Positions 1 to 7,866 of a stretch of DNA of 64,000 nt are shown piece by piece. Within the stretch, counting starts at the first letter, position 1. Every line of letters begins with the position of its first letter. Made by a program: the position numbers and the translations under genes. Origin of the DNA: JBBROH01 sp038229595 (lineage in GTDB: Bacteria; Chloroflexota; Chloroflexia; QHBQ01); NCBI GenBank assembly GCA_038229595.1, contig JBBROH010000001.1, forward strand, positions 1 to 64,000. Direction: 5' to 3'. The notes beneath the pieces were generated by a model, which saw only the letters and a list, made by a program, of their open reading frames with translations, was not told the origin of the DNA and did no database searches.

Positions 1-380
1 GGATCATCAACATCGCCAGCACCGGCGCGTTCCAGCCTATCGCGCAGATGGCCGTTTATGGGGCGAGCAAAGCCCTCGTCCTCAACTTTAGCCTGGGGCT
101 GTGGGCGGAGGTGAAGGACAAGGGCGTGCAGATACTATGCCTCTGCCCCGGCTACACCAACACCGAGTTCGCCAGCGTCGCCAGCGAGCCGAACAACCCG
201 ACTGGCAGCACGATGGAGGCAAGCGAAGTGGTGGAGATTGCGCTCAAGGCTTTGGCGAAGAACGAGGGCTACGTGATCGCCGCTCCTGGCGACCAGAAGT
301 TCCTAGCCAGCACTGCTCACCTGCTCCCCTTGCGGCTGGCTGCCAGCCTGACTGAGCGGATGTTCAGCGGCCACAAGTAG
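1..380 (+). CDS. Short-chain dehydrogenase/reductase, 3' part only
   Basis: This is the C-terminal part of an NAD(P)-dependent oxidoreductase of the classical SDR superfamily; the gene begins before the window. The frame is open from base 3 and reads IINIASTGAF, which holds the catalytic Ser. About ten residues later comes YGASK, the YxxxK motif with catalytic Tyr and Lys. It then continues through the usual PGYTNTEF region after the active site. The ATG at 48 lies between the Ser and the Tyr motifs, so it is not the start. A hairpin terminator follows the stop. The substrate cannot be told from this fragment. Confidence 0.85.
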   Translation, partial: IINIASTGAFQPIAQMAVYGASKALVLNFSLGLWAEVKDKGVQILCLCPGYTNTEFASVASEPNNPTGSTMEASEVVEIALKALAKNEGYVIAAPGDQKFLASTAHLLPLRLAASLTERMFSGHK

Positions 381-395
381 ACTGCACCCGCCCGC

Positions 396-430
396 CAGCC
401 CCTCCCCTGCCACAGCGGAGGGGCTGTTTG
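396..430 (+). terminator. Rho-independent terminator after the SDR gene
   Basis: A 10-bp stem CAGCCCCTCC/GGAGGGGCTG (396-405 with 417-426) is followed by TTT. It lies 16 bases after the SDR stop codon. The T run is short, so efficiency may be moderate. Confidence 0.6.
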
Positions 431-440
431 CTGCGCCGTG

Positions 441-449
441 TGCTATAAT
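441..449 (+). promoter_or_regulatory. Extended -10 promoter for ubiX
   Basis: TGCTATAAT (441-449) is an extended -10 element with no clear -35. It lies 33 bases before the ubiX start and between the SDR terminator and ubiX, so ubiX is likely transcribed on its own. Confidence 0.6.
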
Positions 450-482
450 ATAATCAAGCAAACAACGACAGGGGGATAGTGG

Positions 483-1049
483 ATGGTCAAGCGACTGACG
501 GTGGGTATCTCTGGGGCTAGCGGTGTGATCTACGGCATCCGCCTGCTGGAGGTACTGCGCGCTAACCCAGAGATCGAGACCCACCTGGTGATCAGCCCGG
601 AGGGGGAGACGACGATCCGGATCGAGACTGGTCGCGACCCGAAGGAAATATACGCCCTGGCTGACCGCCACTACAAGGTAGACAACCTGGCAGCAGCTAT
701 CGCTAGCGGCAGCTTTCGCGGCCTGGGCATGGCGGTAATCCCTTGTAGCATGAAGACGCTGGCCGGGATCGCCAGTGGCTATGCCGACAACCTGCTGCTG
801 CGCGCCGCCGACGTGACCCTGAAGGAGGGGCGCAAGTTCGTGATCGTCCCCCGCGAGTCGCCAATGCACGCTATCCACCTGGAGAACCTGCTCAAACTGG
901 CTCGCATGGGCGTAACCGTGCTGATGGCCGCCCCACCCTTCTACCATCACCCCAAGACGCTGGACGACATGATCGACTACATTGTGGGTCGCACCCTCGA
1001 TTGCTTCGACATTGAACACGACCTCTACCGTCGCTGGGCCGGTGGCTGA
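483..1049 (+). CDS. ubiX: Flavin prenyltransferase UbiX
   Basis: The 188-residue product matches the normal UbiX/Pad1 length. It transfers dimethylallyl to reduced FMN, making the prenylated FMN cofactor used by UbiD-type decarboxylases. Visible family marks are the N-terminal flavin-binding loop GISGASGVIYG (about residues 8-18), the central SFRGLGMAVIPCSMKTLAGIA block (about 79-99), the conserved ADNLLLRAADVTLKE stretch, and VPRESP (about 120). A purine-rich GGGGGA lies just before the ATG. No ubiD is seen in the window, so its partner decarboxylase must be encoded elsewhere. Confidence 0.93.
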   Translation: MVKRLTVGISGASGVIYGIRLLEVLRANPEIETHLVISPEGETTIRIETGRDPKEIYALADRHYKVDNLAAAIASGSFRGLGMAVIPCSMKTLAGIASGYADNLLLRAADVTLKEGRKFVIVPRESPMHAIHLENLLKLARMGVTVLMAAPPFYHHPKTLDDMIDYIVGRTLDCFDIEHDLYRRWAGG

Positions 1050-1215
1050 ACCCTCAAGTCGGCTAGCCAGTCGCTGGCCGCCAAACAGCTATTTGCCGAC
1101 CACCCCAGGATCATCAAGATCGGGGGCAGATTTGCTGTAACCTCCCCCAGCTATGTTCGTTACAAGCAGTAGATGATTCACCCGGTACTGCGGCAAGCCG
1201 CCGCTGAAAGAGCTT

Positions 1216-2706
1216 ATGATGTCCAGCCTCAACCGTTTCCGCTCCCTTGCTGTCTTCGCCTTGCTCGTTGCCCTGTTGCTTGGCAACCTGCCAGTCGGAG
1301 CCGCCCCAGCCGCGTTCGCCGACCCTGCCTTCCAAACCACCTGGACACGCACCGACCAGCTTGTTTCCAGCGGCGCACTCAAGCGCAGCTTCTACTGGGG
1401 GCCGAGTAGCAACACCGCTGGCCTCTACGAACCCTACGCCGAGGGCAAGGACGGTCAGCACCTCGTCCAGTATTTCGACAAGAGCCGTATGGAGATCAAC
1501 AACCCCGACGCGGATCGCAACAACCGCTTCTTCGTCACCAATGGCCTGCTAACTAAGGAGTTGATCAGTGGTTATATGCAGACTGGCAACGACAGCCAGG
1601 TGCTGCGCTGGCCCGCCGTCATTCCCCTCGCCAGCGACACCGACGATGGTACCGCCCCCACCTACGCCAGCTTCCGGGGGGCAGTGGCCCTCAGCGACAG
1701 CGACAAGACAGGGCAGACGGTCACGGCGATCATCTACCGCGCAGGAGTGCTAGACTTCGAGCATGGTGGCTCGGCTACTTATGGCTACGACTACAGCCAG
1801 CACAAGGTTAAATACAGCTACTACGAGCCAACCACCCGGCACAACATCCCCGATGTGTTCTGGAACTTCCTCAATGCCAGCGGCCCAGTGCTGGAGAACG
1901 GGCGGCAGGCAACGGCTCGCCTGAACGACCCCTACTTCTACGCTACTGGCTACCCCATCGCCGACGCATACTGGCCCAGCGTCAAGATTGGCGGCAAGGG
2001 AGTCGTTGCGCTAATCCAGCCCTACGAGCGGCGCGTCCTCACCTACGTGCCAAGTGCGCCAGAGGGCTTCAAGGTGCAGATGGGCAATATCGGCCAGCAC
2101 TACTACGCATGGCGTTACAACGGTGCGGGCAAGCCTGCCGCCGTTGCTGGCACCTGTGGCGGAAACTACAGCCCAGCCCTCGGCTTCGGCAAGCTGTGGA
2201 GCGACAACCTGCTAGTCAAGATCAATCTCGGTTGCCCTGTCAAGGCAGAGGAGCGGGCTACAGTCACTGCTCAGACGTTCACGAGCGGTAAGCTGATCGC
2301 CATCAACAACTACGACTCCTACAGTGGTTACTACTACCAGAATATATACGCGCTCTATAGCGATGGTACCGCCACTATCCTTTATCGTACCCTGCCCCGC
2401 GACTTTGACGAACGGCAGCCCAGCCCTATCTTTCCAACGCGTGACCAATCGATCAAGGAGCTGAGTCGCCTCGGCAACGCCGTGGACAGCCCTACCGTCG
2501 TCTACTACGATGAGAAGGCCAGGAGCGGCGGCGCACCCGTGCAATACTTTGATGGTGGCCTGATGATCTACCCCGACCTGGGCGCGAAGAAGATTTACGC
2601 CTTGCACAACACCACTGGCACCACCCACACTGCCTTTGCCAATCCCCACTTCACCCCAATCGAGATCGACCGTTGGGCAGTCTACGCCGACACTTTCGGC
2701 GGCTAA
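1216..2706 (+). CDS. Secreted protein with LGFP-like repeats, paralog 1
   Basis: This 496-residue protein has a Sec signal peptide (hydrophobic core about residues 11-28, Ala-rich exit near GAAPA). Its N-terminal domain (about 30-300) has FQTTWTRTD, KRSFYWGP, QYFDKSRMEIN and NGLLTKELISG, all shared with the next gene. The C-terminal third holds two degenerate units of the form GFGKxW...LG...QxFxxGxxI...KIYAL, which resemble LGFP-type repeats by eye. It starts at ATG 1216 or 1219 behind a weak AAAGAG. I infer an extracellular or cell-surface role; no catalytic motif is visible and the function is unknown. Confidence 0.75.
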   Translation: MMSSLNRFRSLAVFALLVALLLGNLPVGAAPAAFADPAFQTTWTRTDQLVSSGALKRSFYWGPSSNTAGLYEPYAEGKDGQHLVQYFDKSRMEINNPDADRNNRFFVTNGLLTKELISGYMQTGNDSQVLRWPAVIPLASDTDDGTAPTYASFRGAVALSDSDKTGQTVTAIIYRAGVLDFEHGGSATYGYDYSQHKVKYSYYEPTTRHNIPDVFWNFLNASGPVLENGRQATARLNDPYFYATGYPIADAYWPSVKIGGKGVVALIQPYERRVLTYVPSAPEGFKVQMGNIGQHYYAWRYNGAGKPAAVAGTCGGNYSPALGFGKLWSDNLLVKINLGCPVKAEERATVTAQTFTSGKLIAINNYDSYSGYYYQNIYALYSDGTATILYRTLPRDFDERQPSPIFPTRDQSIKELSRLGNAVDSPTVVYYDEKARSGGAPVQYFDGGLMIYPDLGAKKIYALHNTTGTTHTAFANPHFTPIEIDRWAVYADTFGG

Positions 2707-2726
2707 ACTGCTAGACTCTAGAGATG

Positions 2727-2755
2727 GGGTGGCTGCTTCGGCGGCCACCCTTTTT
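2727..2755 (+). terminator. Strong terminator between the secreted paralogs
   Basis: A 10-bp stem GGGTGGCTGC/GCGGCCACCC (one G-U pair) with a TTCG tetraloop is followed by TTTTT at 2751-2755. It separates the two paralogs into different transcripts. Confidence 0.9.
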
Positions 2756-2830
2756 GCGGGCTGCTGGCCTGCTGGCAAGGGAACTGATCGAGGGCCGTTA
2801 CCAGATCGAAGCTAGCAGTGTAGGTCGCAC

Positions 2831-2836
2831 TATAAT
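2831..2836 (+). promoter_or_regulatory. -10 element for the second secreted paralog
   Basis: A perfect TATAAT lies about 130 bases upstream of the ATG at 2967, giving a fairly long 5' leader. No convincing -35 is seen. Confidence 0.5.
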
Positions 2837-2966
2837 AGGGGAGGCTAGGGTGCAACCTGCAAGCTGCTCGTCCGTTGATCAGAGTGACAGGGACACAAGC
2901 CCCGCCGCGTGGATCGATCCCCACAGCAACGATCAACCGTCAGCTAGACAACACTTAAGGAGTAAG

Positions 2967-4430
2967 ATGATGAAGCGGTTTACTACGATCCTGGCAGCCA
3001 TCGCGATCTTCGGCCTGCTGTTCGGCAGCTTTGGCCGGGCGAACGCCGCCCCCAACAACTTCGCGGACTCTGCGTTCCAGACTACCTGGACGCGCACCGA
3101 TAGCCTGGTAGACAGCGGCGCAGTCAAGCGCAGCTTCTACTGGGGGCCGCTACCTGGCTACACCACCAATGAAGACTACGCCGAAGGAGTGGGCGGCAAG
3201 CACCTCGTCCAATACTTCGACAAGAGCCGTATGGAGATCAACGACCCCAACGGCGACAGAGCCAACCCCTTCTACGTCACCAACGGCCTGCTGACCAAAG
3301 AGTTGATCAGCGGTCAGATGCAGACTGGCAACAGCAGGTTCGTGGCCCGCTATGCCGCCGAGATCGACCTTGCCAGCGACCCCGACGACCTCTCTGCCCC
3401 CACCTACGCCAGCTTCCGCTCTGCTACCTACGACTACGGCGACATCAACAAGCTGAACCAGACCGCCACCGCGACCATTGACCGCTCTGGGCGGCTGGGC
3501 AGCGACAGCCGCTTCAGCAGCTATAGCGTCAAGTACACCTACTACGAGGCTGCCACCCGCCACAACATCCCCACTGTCTTCTGGGACTTCCTCAATGCCA
3601 GCGGCCCGCTAGTGCAAGACGGCAAGACGGTGAACGCCCGCCTGAACGACCCCTACTTCTACGCCACTGGCTACCCAATTGCCGATGCATACTGGGCCAG
3701 CGTCAAGATCGCAGGCCAGACCAACACCGACGTACTAATCCAGCCCTACGAGCGGCGCGTCCTCACCTACGTGCCGAGTGCGCCAGCGGGCTTCAAGGTG
3801 CAGATGGGCAATATCGGCCAGCACTACTACGCCTGGCGTTACAACGATGCAGGCAAGCCAGCCCCGGTCGTGCAGAACTGCCCCGGTGGGCGAGTGCCAG
3901 TGCGCGGCTTCGGCAAGGTCTGGGCCGACCACTCACAGGTGCAGCGTCAGCTTGGTTGCACCTACGAGGCCGAGCGTGCTGTCACTACCGCCCAACAATA
4001 CTTCGAGCACGGGCAGATGCTTGACGTGATCTACCAGTCTGGCAGCTACAGCTACAAGAAGATTTACGTCCTCTTTGAAGATGGTAGCCTGCAAGTCTTT
4101 GATGACACCTACACCAATGAGGCAGAGCCAACCAATATCACAGCCCCAACGGGCCTCTACGTCCCCCTGCGCGGCTTCGGCAAGGTGTGGCGCGAGGGAA
4201 CGGGCGCAAGAGTGCGCGAACGGCTCGGCTTCGCTACTGCCCCGGAGACAGTCGCTGCCCTGGGCGGGCAGGGGGCAGGCGGTGGCGCACAGCAATACTT
4301 CCAACGCGGCCAGATGATCTACGCCGGGCCGGTGCTGAAGAAGGTCTACGTCATCTACAATGACCGCGACCAGTACAGCTACGACAACTACAACCACTGG
4401 TCTGTCTTTGACGACACCTACCAGGGCTAG
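2967..4430 (+). CDS. Secreted protein with LGFP-like repeats, paralog 2
   Basis: The product has 487 residues and is a tandem paralog of the preceding gene. The reading frame is open further upstream, but AAGGAG (2957-2962) sits just before ATG 2967, and a signal peptide starts there (core AAIAIFGLLFGSF, exit ANA-AP). The N-terminal domain is nearly collinear with paralog 1. The C-terminus holds two clearer repeats: GFGKVW..R..LG..E...AQQYFEHGQML...KKIYVLFEDGS, then GFGKVW..R..LGF...AQQYFQRGQMIY..KKVYVIYND. Similar modules in other bacteria are thought to bind cell-wall or surface polymers, but the role here is unknown. Confidence 0.78.
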   Translation: MMKRFTTILAAIAIFGLLFGSFGRANAAPNNFADSAFQTTWTRTDSLVDSGAVKRSFYWGPLPGYTTNEDYAEGVGGKHLVQYFDKSRMEINDPNGDRANPFYVTNGLLTKELISGQMQTGNSRFVARYAAEIDLASDPDDLSAPTYASFRSATYDYGDINKLNQTATATIDRSGRLGSDSRFSSYSVKYTYYEAATRHNIPTVFWDFLNASGPLVQDGKTVNARLNDPYFYATGYPIADAYWASVKIAGQTNTDVLIQPYERRVLTYVPSAPAGFKVQMGNIGQHYYAWRYNDAGKPAPVVQNCPGGRVPVRGFGKVWADHSQVQRQLGCTYEAERAVTTAQQYFEHGQMLDVIYQSGSYSYKKIYVLFEDGSLQVFDDTYTNEAEPTNITAPTGLYVPLRGFGKVWREGTGARVRERLGFATAPETVAALGGQGAGGGAQQYFQRGQMIYAGPVLKKVYVIYNDRDQYSYDNYNHWSVFDDTYQG

Positions 4431-4450
4431 GGCTGGCAGCTAGCAACGAC

Positions 4451-4479
4451 AAGGGGAGCGGCTACTGCGCTCCCCTTTT
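4451..4479 (+). terminator. Terminator after paralog 2
   Basis: A 10-bp stem AAGGGGAGCG/CGCTCCCCTT (4451-4460 with 4468-4477) runs into TTTT. It sits between the convergent ends of paralog 2 and the acylase gene and may act in both directions, though the minus side has a poorer T run. Confidence 0.8.
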
Positions 4480-4506
4480 GTTTGCCGCTAACTAGCTGTT
4501 TGGCTG

Positions 4507-6990
4507 CTAGGGGGTGAGGGTGAGGGTGCCTTCGGCTCCATCCTTGATCACCACGTCGCTAAAGCGGATCGGGTTGTACTTGCCAGCCATGTAGCCATCC
4601 ACCTGATCGCCGAAGTGCTTGCTGAAGGGCTGGCCGCTGGCCCCACCGGGTAGTATCCAGCGTGAACCAGCCCAGTCGCTTACGTCCTCCACCTTCCGCA
4701 TCGAGGGGTAAGCGGTCTCGTCGTAGCCCTGACCATCGAGCGCGTCACCAACCGAGTAATGGCTGACATTGACGGTCGTATTGTCGCCGCTCAACTCGTA
4801 GGGGCCGTGGTTGAAGCTACCAAAAATCTGGATACCCAGCACCTTGACCCCACCAAGTGGGTGATCGAGGTAGAGCTTGTGCAGCTTGCCCCAATGCCAC
4901 TTGGTCTGGTCGCTACCCTGCTTGCCGTTCAGTTCGCCCACCGCAGTGGTGATCGCCCTGAGCAAGATGTCGTCGCGCTGCTCCTGCTTGCCCGCCGTCT
5001 TCACATCGTCCCACCAGAGGTCGGCGGTGCGGTCTAGCATCTGCTCCAGCTTGATGCTGGCATCACCCTCCTGGTCGAGGTACTCGTCCGCGACGCTGCC
5101 CAGTTCGTCGGCGAAGGTGTCGGTGAGGATGCGGTTGAAGGTCTGGGCGTAGACCGCGGCGGTCACGCTGTCGGCGGCCATGTTGCCGTCCCAACTCTTG
5201 AAGCGGTCAATTGCCTGCTGCACTGCGGGGTCGCTGCTCTTGAGGGCGGCCAGGTAGGGGGCAATCTTGGCGGCCAGCAGGCTGGTCGAGTCGTACTGCA
5301 TCGCGGTCATGTCGGCCACGCTCAACTTATCCTTTGCCTCAAGCAACTGGCGGATGCGCCCGATGCGGTAGGGTGGGGCGTAGCGGGCGGCGAGGAAGGG
5401 GCCAGCGGCGGGTCGGTTGTTGGCGGTGGCGATGTAGTGGCTGGGTGGGTTGTAGATGCTGGGCATCTGGTCGAAGTTGACGAAGCCCGTCCACTCGTTC
5501 TCGCCCGTCCAGCCCGGCACTGGCAACAGGCCGTTACCCTGCGCCCTGACTGGTACCTTGCCGGTCGCCTGGTAGCCGATATTGCCGTCCACGTCGGCAT
5601 AAACGAAGTTCTGGCCCGCCAGCGTCCACTTGCTGAGGGCAGTGCGGAAGCTGGGCCAATCTCTTGCCTGATCCAGTTCGATCACCGCAGGCAGCAGGCC
5701 CACCGGGTCGTTGGCGACCCACTTGAGGGCGAGGGTGCTGCTCACCCCCTTCAGTGCGTCGCTGATGATCGGCCCGTGGCGGCTAATCCGCACCACATAG
5801 TTGTCAGCGGCAGCTCCCTTGATCTTGATCGTCTCCGTCACCAACCGAAAATCCTCCCAGTCATCCTGGAACTGGTATTGGCCGGGGTGGGCTGCGTCGG
5901 TGCGTTCGATATAGAGGTCTTGGGTGTCGGGGCCGACATTGGTTACGCCCCAGGCAATGCGGTCGTTGTGGCCGATCACCACGCCGGGGATACCAGCGAA
6001 GCTGAAGCCGACCACGTTGTAGCTGCCGTCCGTGGTTTGCAGGTGCAGTTGCGTCCAAATCGCGGGGTTCTGCACGCCGAGATGGGGGTCGTTGGCAAGC
6101 AGTGGCTTGCCAGTGCTAGACTTACTGCCGTCAACCACCCAGTCGTTGCTACCCAGCCCCTCCATCTTCATCCGCAAGGGAAAGAGGGCGACGCTCTGCT
6201 TGTAGTCGGCCAGGCTACCGTTCGGGTTGCCGACGCTGGCAGCGGCCTGCTGGTCGCTCAACCGCTGACCGCTGCTGCTACCGCCACTGATGGTGTTGAA
6301 GCTGGCATCTACGTCGGGAAAGAGGTCCAAAGCCCGCGTGGTGTCCAACTTGGCAGCGATGTCGGCGATGGTCAGTTCGGTAGACCAGTTTTCGCTCAAA
6401 GTCCAGGGTATCTGGCGGCCAATCGCCAGGCTGTCCACTGCCGTCCAGGGTTCCGGGCTGATCCCCGCCAGGGCGAACTCCACCGGCAGGCTGTCTTTGT
6501 GGCCTTCGATGAAGGCGTTGACCCCAGCGGCGTAGCGGTCGAGCGGCTCCCGCTGCTCTGGGGTCAGCGTCTTGTACTCCTCCTCGGCGACGCGGCGCAG
6601 GCCGACCGCTCGCATCAGGCGGTCGCGGCTGAGGGCGCGCTCGCCAGCGAACTCGGCCAACCGCCCGCTGGCATTGCGGCGGAAAAGCTCCATCTGAAAG
6701 AGGCGATCTTGGGCGTGGGCGTAGCCGTTGGCAAAGAACAGGTCGCTGGGGTTGGCGGCGGTAATGTGAGGGATACCCTCTTTGTCGCGCACGATCACCA
6801 CGTTTGCGCTGAGGCCTCCCACCTTGAGCGTGCCGCTGATCGTCGGCATTGCCTTCTGGATCGAGTAGTAGACGAACCCGGCAGCCGCTACCAGCAAGAG
6901 CAGGATGATCACCAGCAAGACCCGGAGCAGGCGGAAGATGAAGGGGCCACGCCGACGAATACCAGCGTTAGCGGGGGACGCAGCAGACAT
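4507..6990 (-). CDS. Penicillin acylase family protein, membrane-anchored
   Basis: This Ntn-hydrolase amidase (penicillin G acylase or acyl-homoserine-lactone acylase family) cleaves amide bonds and is normally matured by autoproteolysis. The predicted nucleophile is Ser281 in LGSNDWVV, which would become the N-terminus of the large chain. A single hydrophobic anchor (about residues 17-43) follows an Arg-rich N-terminus, so the enzyme should face outside. Downstream blocks such as LANDPHLG and WGVTNVGPD fit the family. I chose the ATG at 6990 because it has AGGAGAA in front and a TGCTACAAT promoter box at 7029-7037. The frame is open upstream through ecfT with no stop. The substrate is not predictable. 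Confidence 0.85.
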   Translation of the reverse strand: MSAASPANAGIRRRGPFIFRLLRVLLVIILLLLVAAAGFVYYSIQKAMPTISGTLKVGGLSANVVIVRDKEGIPHITAANPSDLFFANGYAHAQDRLFQMELFRRNASGRLAEFAGERALSRDRLMRAVGLRRVAEEEYKTLTPEQREPLDRYAAGVNAFIEGHKDSLPVEFALAGISPEPWTAVDSLAIGRQIPWTLSENWSTELTIADIAAKLDTTRALDLFPDVDASFNTISGGSSSGQRLSDQQAAASVGNPNGSLADYKQSVALFPLRMKMEGLGSNDWVVDGSKSSTGKPLLANDPHLGVQNPAIWTQLHLQTTDGSYNVVGFSFAGIPGVVIGHNDRIAWGVTNVGPDTQDLYIERTDAAHPGQYQFQDDWEDFRLVTETIKIKGAAADNYVVRISRHGPIISDALKGVSSTLALKWVANDPVGLLPAVIELDQARDWPSFRTALSKWTLAGQNFVYADVDGNIGYQATGKVPVRAQGNGLLPVPGWTGENEWTGFVNFDQMPSIYNPPSHYIATANNRPAAGPFLAARYAPPYRIGRIRQLLEAKDKLSVADMTAMQYDSTSLLAAKIAPYLAALKSSDPAVQQAIDRFKSWDGNMAADSVTAAVYAQTFNRILTDTFADELGSVADEYLDQEGDASIKLEQMLDRTADLWWDDVKTAGKQEQRDDILLRAITTAVGELNGKQGSDQTKWHWGKLHKLYLDHPLGGVKVLGIQIFGSFNHGPYELSGDNTTVNVSHYSVGDALDGQGYDETAYPSMRKVEDVSDWAGSRWILPGGASGQPFSKHFGDQVDGYMAGKYNPIRFSDVVIKDGAEGTLTLTP

Positions 6991-7866
6991 GGGCAGTTTT
7001 CTCCTGGCACGATGAGGGTACGGCTTGCATTGTAGCATTAGCGGGGCAGATAATGCAACCCTCTTGCCCGCCCCTAAGCCAGCGAACTGCGCGCCCAGCC
7101 CCCGCGTGATGCCGCTGGCGACCAGGACGGCAAACAGCAGGCTGCCGCCGCCCACGCTGAGTAGTAGGAACAGCCAGTCGGCCTGCCCGACGTTGGTCGG
7201 CTGGCGGTAGGTGCGGGTGGGGTAGGCAGCGAAGGCGCGGCTATCCATTGCCAGCGCGATCCGCTCTGCCCTGCGGATTGCCCCCGCCAGCAGGGGGATT
7301 GTGTCGCGTAGCAAGCCGCGCAACCCGCCCTTGCGCCCGCGGATGCGGCTGGCAGCCCTGATCGTGCGATACTCTGCTGCTAGCAGTGGCACGAAGCGGT
7401 AGGCGACCAGCGTGGCGTAGGCGATCCGGTAGTTGAGTTTTGCTTGCAGGATCAGGCTGACTACCAGGCGCGTGGGTTCGGTCGTGCCAATCAGCAGCAG
7501 CGAACTCGCGCCGATGAACAGCACCCGCAGACCCACTGCCAGCCCTAGCCCTACCGCTTGCGCCGTTACGGTCAGCGGGCCGAGGGTGAGCAGGTTGGTG
7601 GGATGGAGGACAGGGCGGGCGAACAGCAGGTTGGTGAGCAGGAAGCCGAGGGCGACGACCGCGAAGGGCGCGAGGCTGCCCGCAACCCAGCGTAGGGGCA
7701 ACCGCCCGCCAAAGCGCAGGGCCGCCATGGTGAGTAGCAGGTAGATCAGCGGGGTCGCTACGTCGTAGGCGAAGGTGACAAGTACGACCAGCACCACCAC
7801 CGCCAGCAGCTTGATCGTTGGGTTGGTGCGGTGTAGCAGCGAGTCGGTTAGGTAGTAAGTGAGCAT
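6991..7866 (-). CDS. ykoC: ECF transporter T component, YkoC-like
   Basis: This is the energy-coupling transmembrane protein of a thiamine-precursor ECF transporter. It is hydrophobic with several membrane spans at its start (MLTYYLTDSLLHRTNP, then LLAVVVLVVLVTFAYD). It has Arg-rich coupling motifs RAASRIRGRKGG and AERIALAMDSRAF near residues 170-210, matching the ATPase-contacting A-R-G helices of EcfT proteins. The ATG at 7866 lies inside the end of the ATPase gene with no clear ribosome site, suggesting coupled translation. No stop codon occurs before the acylase ATG 292 codons later. The natural C-terminus is probably within the last 30-40 of these residues. Confidence 0.8.
7029..7037 (-). 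promoter_or_regulatory. Extended -10 promoter for the acylase gene
   Basis: On the minus strand TGCTACAAT occurs 38 bases before the acylase ATG, inside the in-frame stretch joining ecfT to the acylase. It supports independent expression of the acylase. Confidence 0.5.

Noticed and set aside
303..1019. 238-codon minus-strand frame opposite ubiX
   Set aside because: Antisense to ubiX; His/Gln/Val-rich shadow translation.
5437..7035. Long plus-strand frame opposite the penicillin acylase
   Set aside because: It is antisense to a clearly conserved gene; the translation is Val/Ala/Gly/His-rich without motifs, as expected from codon bias in a GC-rich genome.
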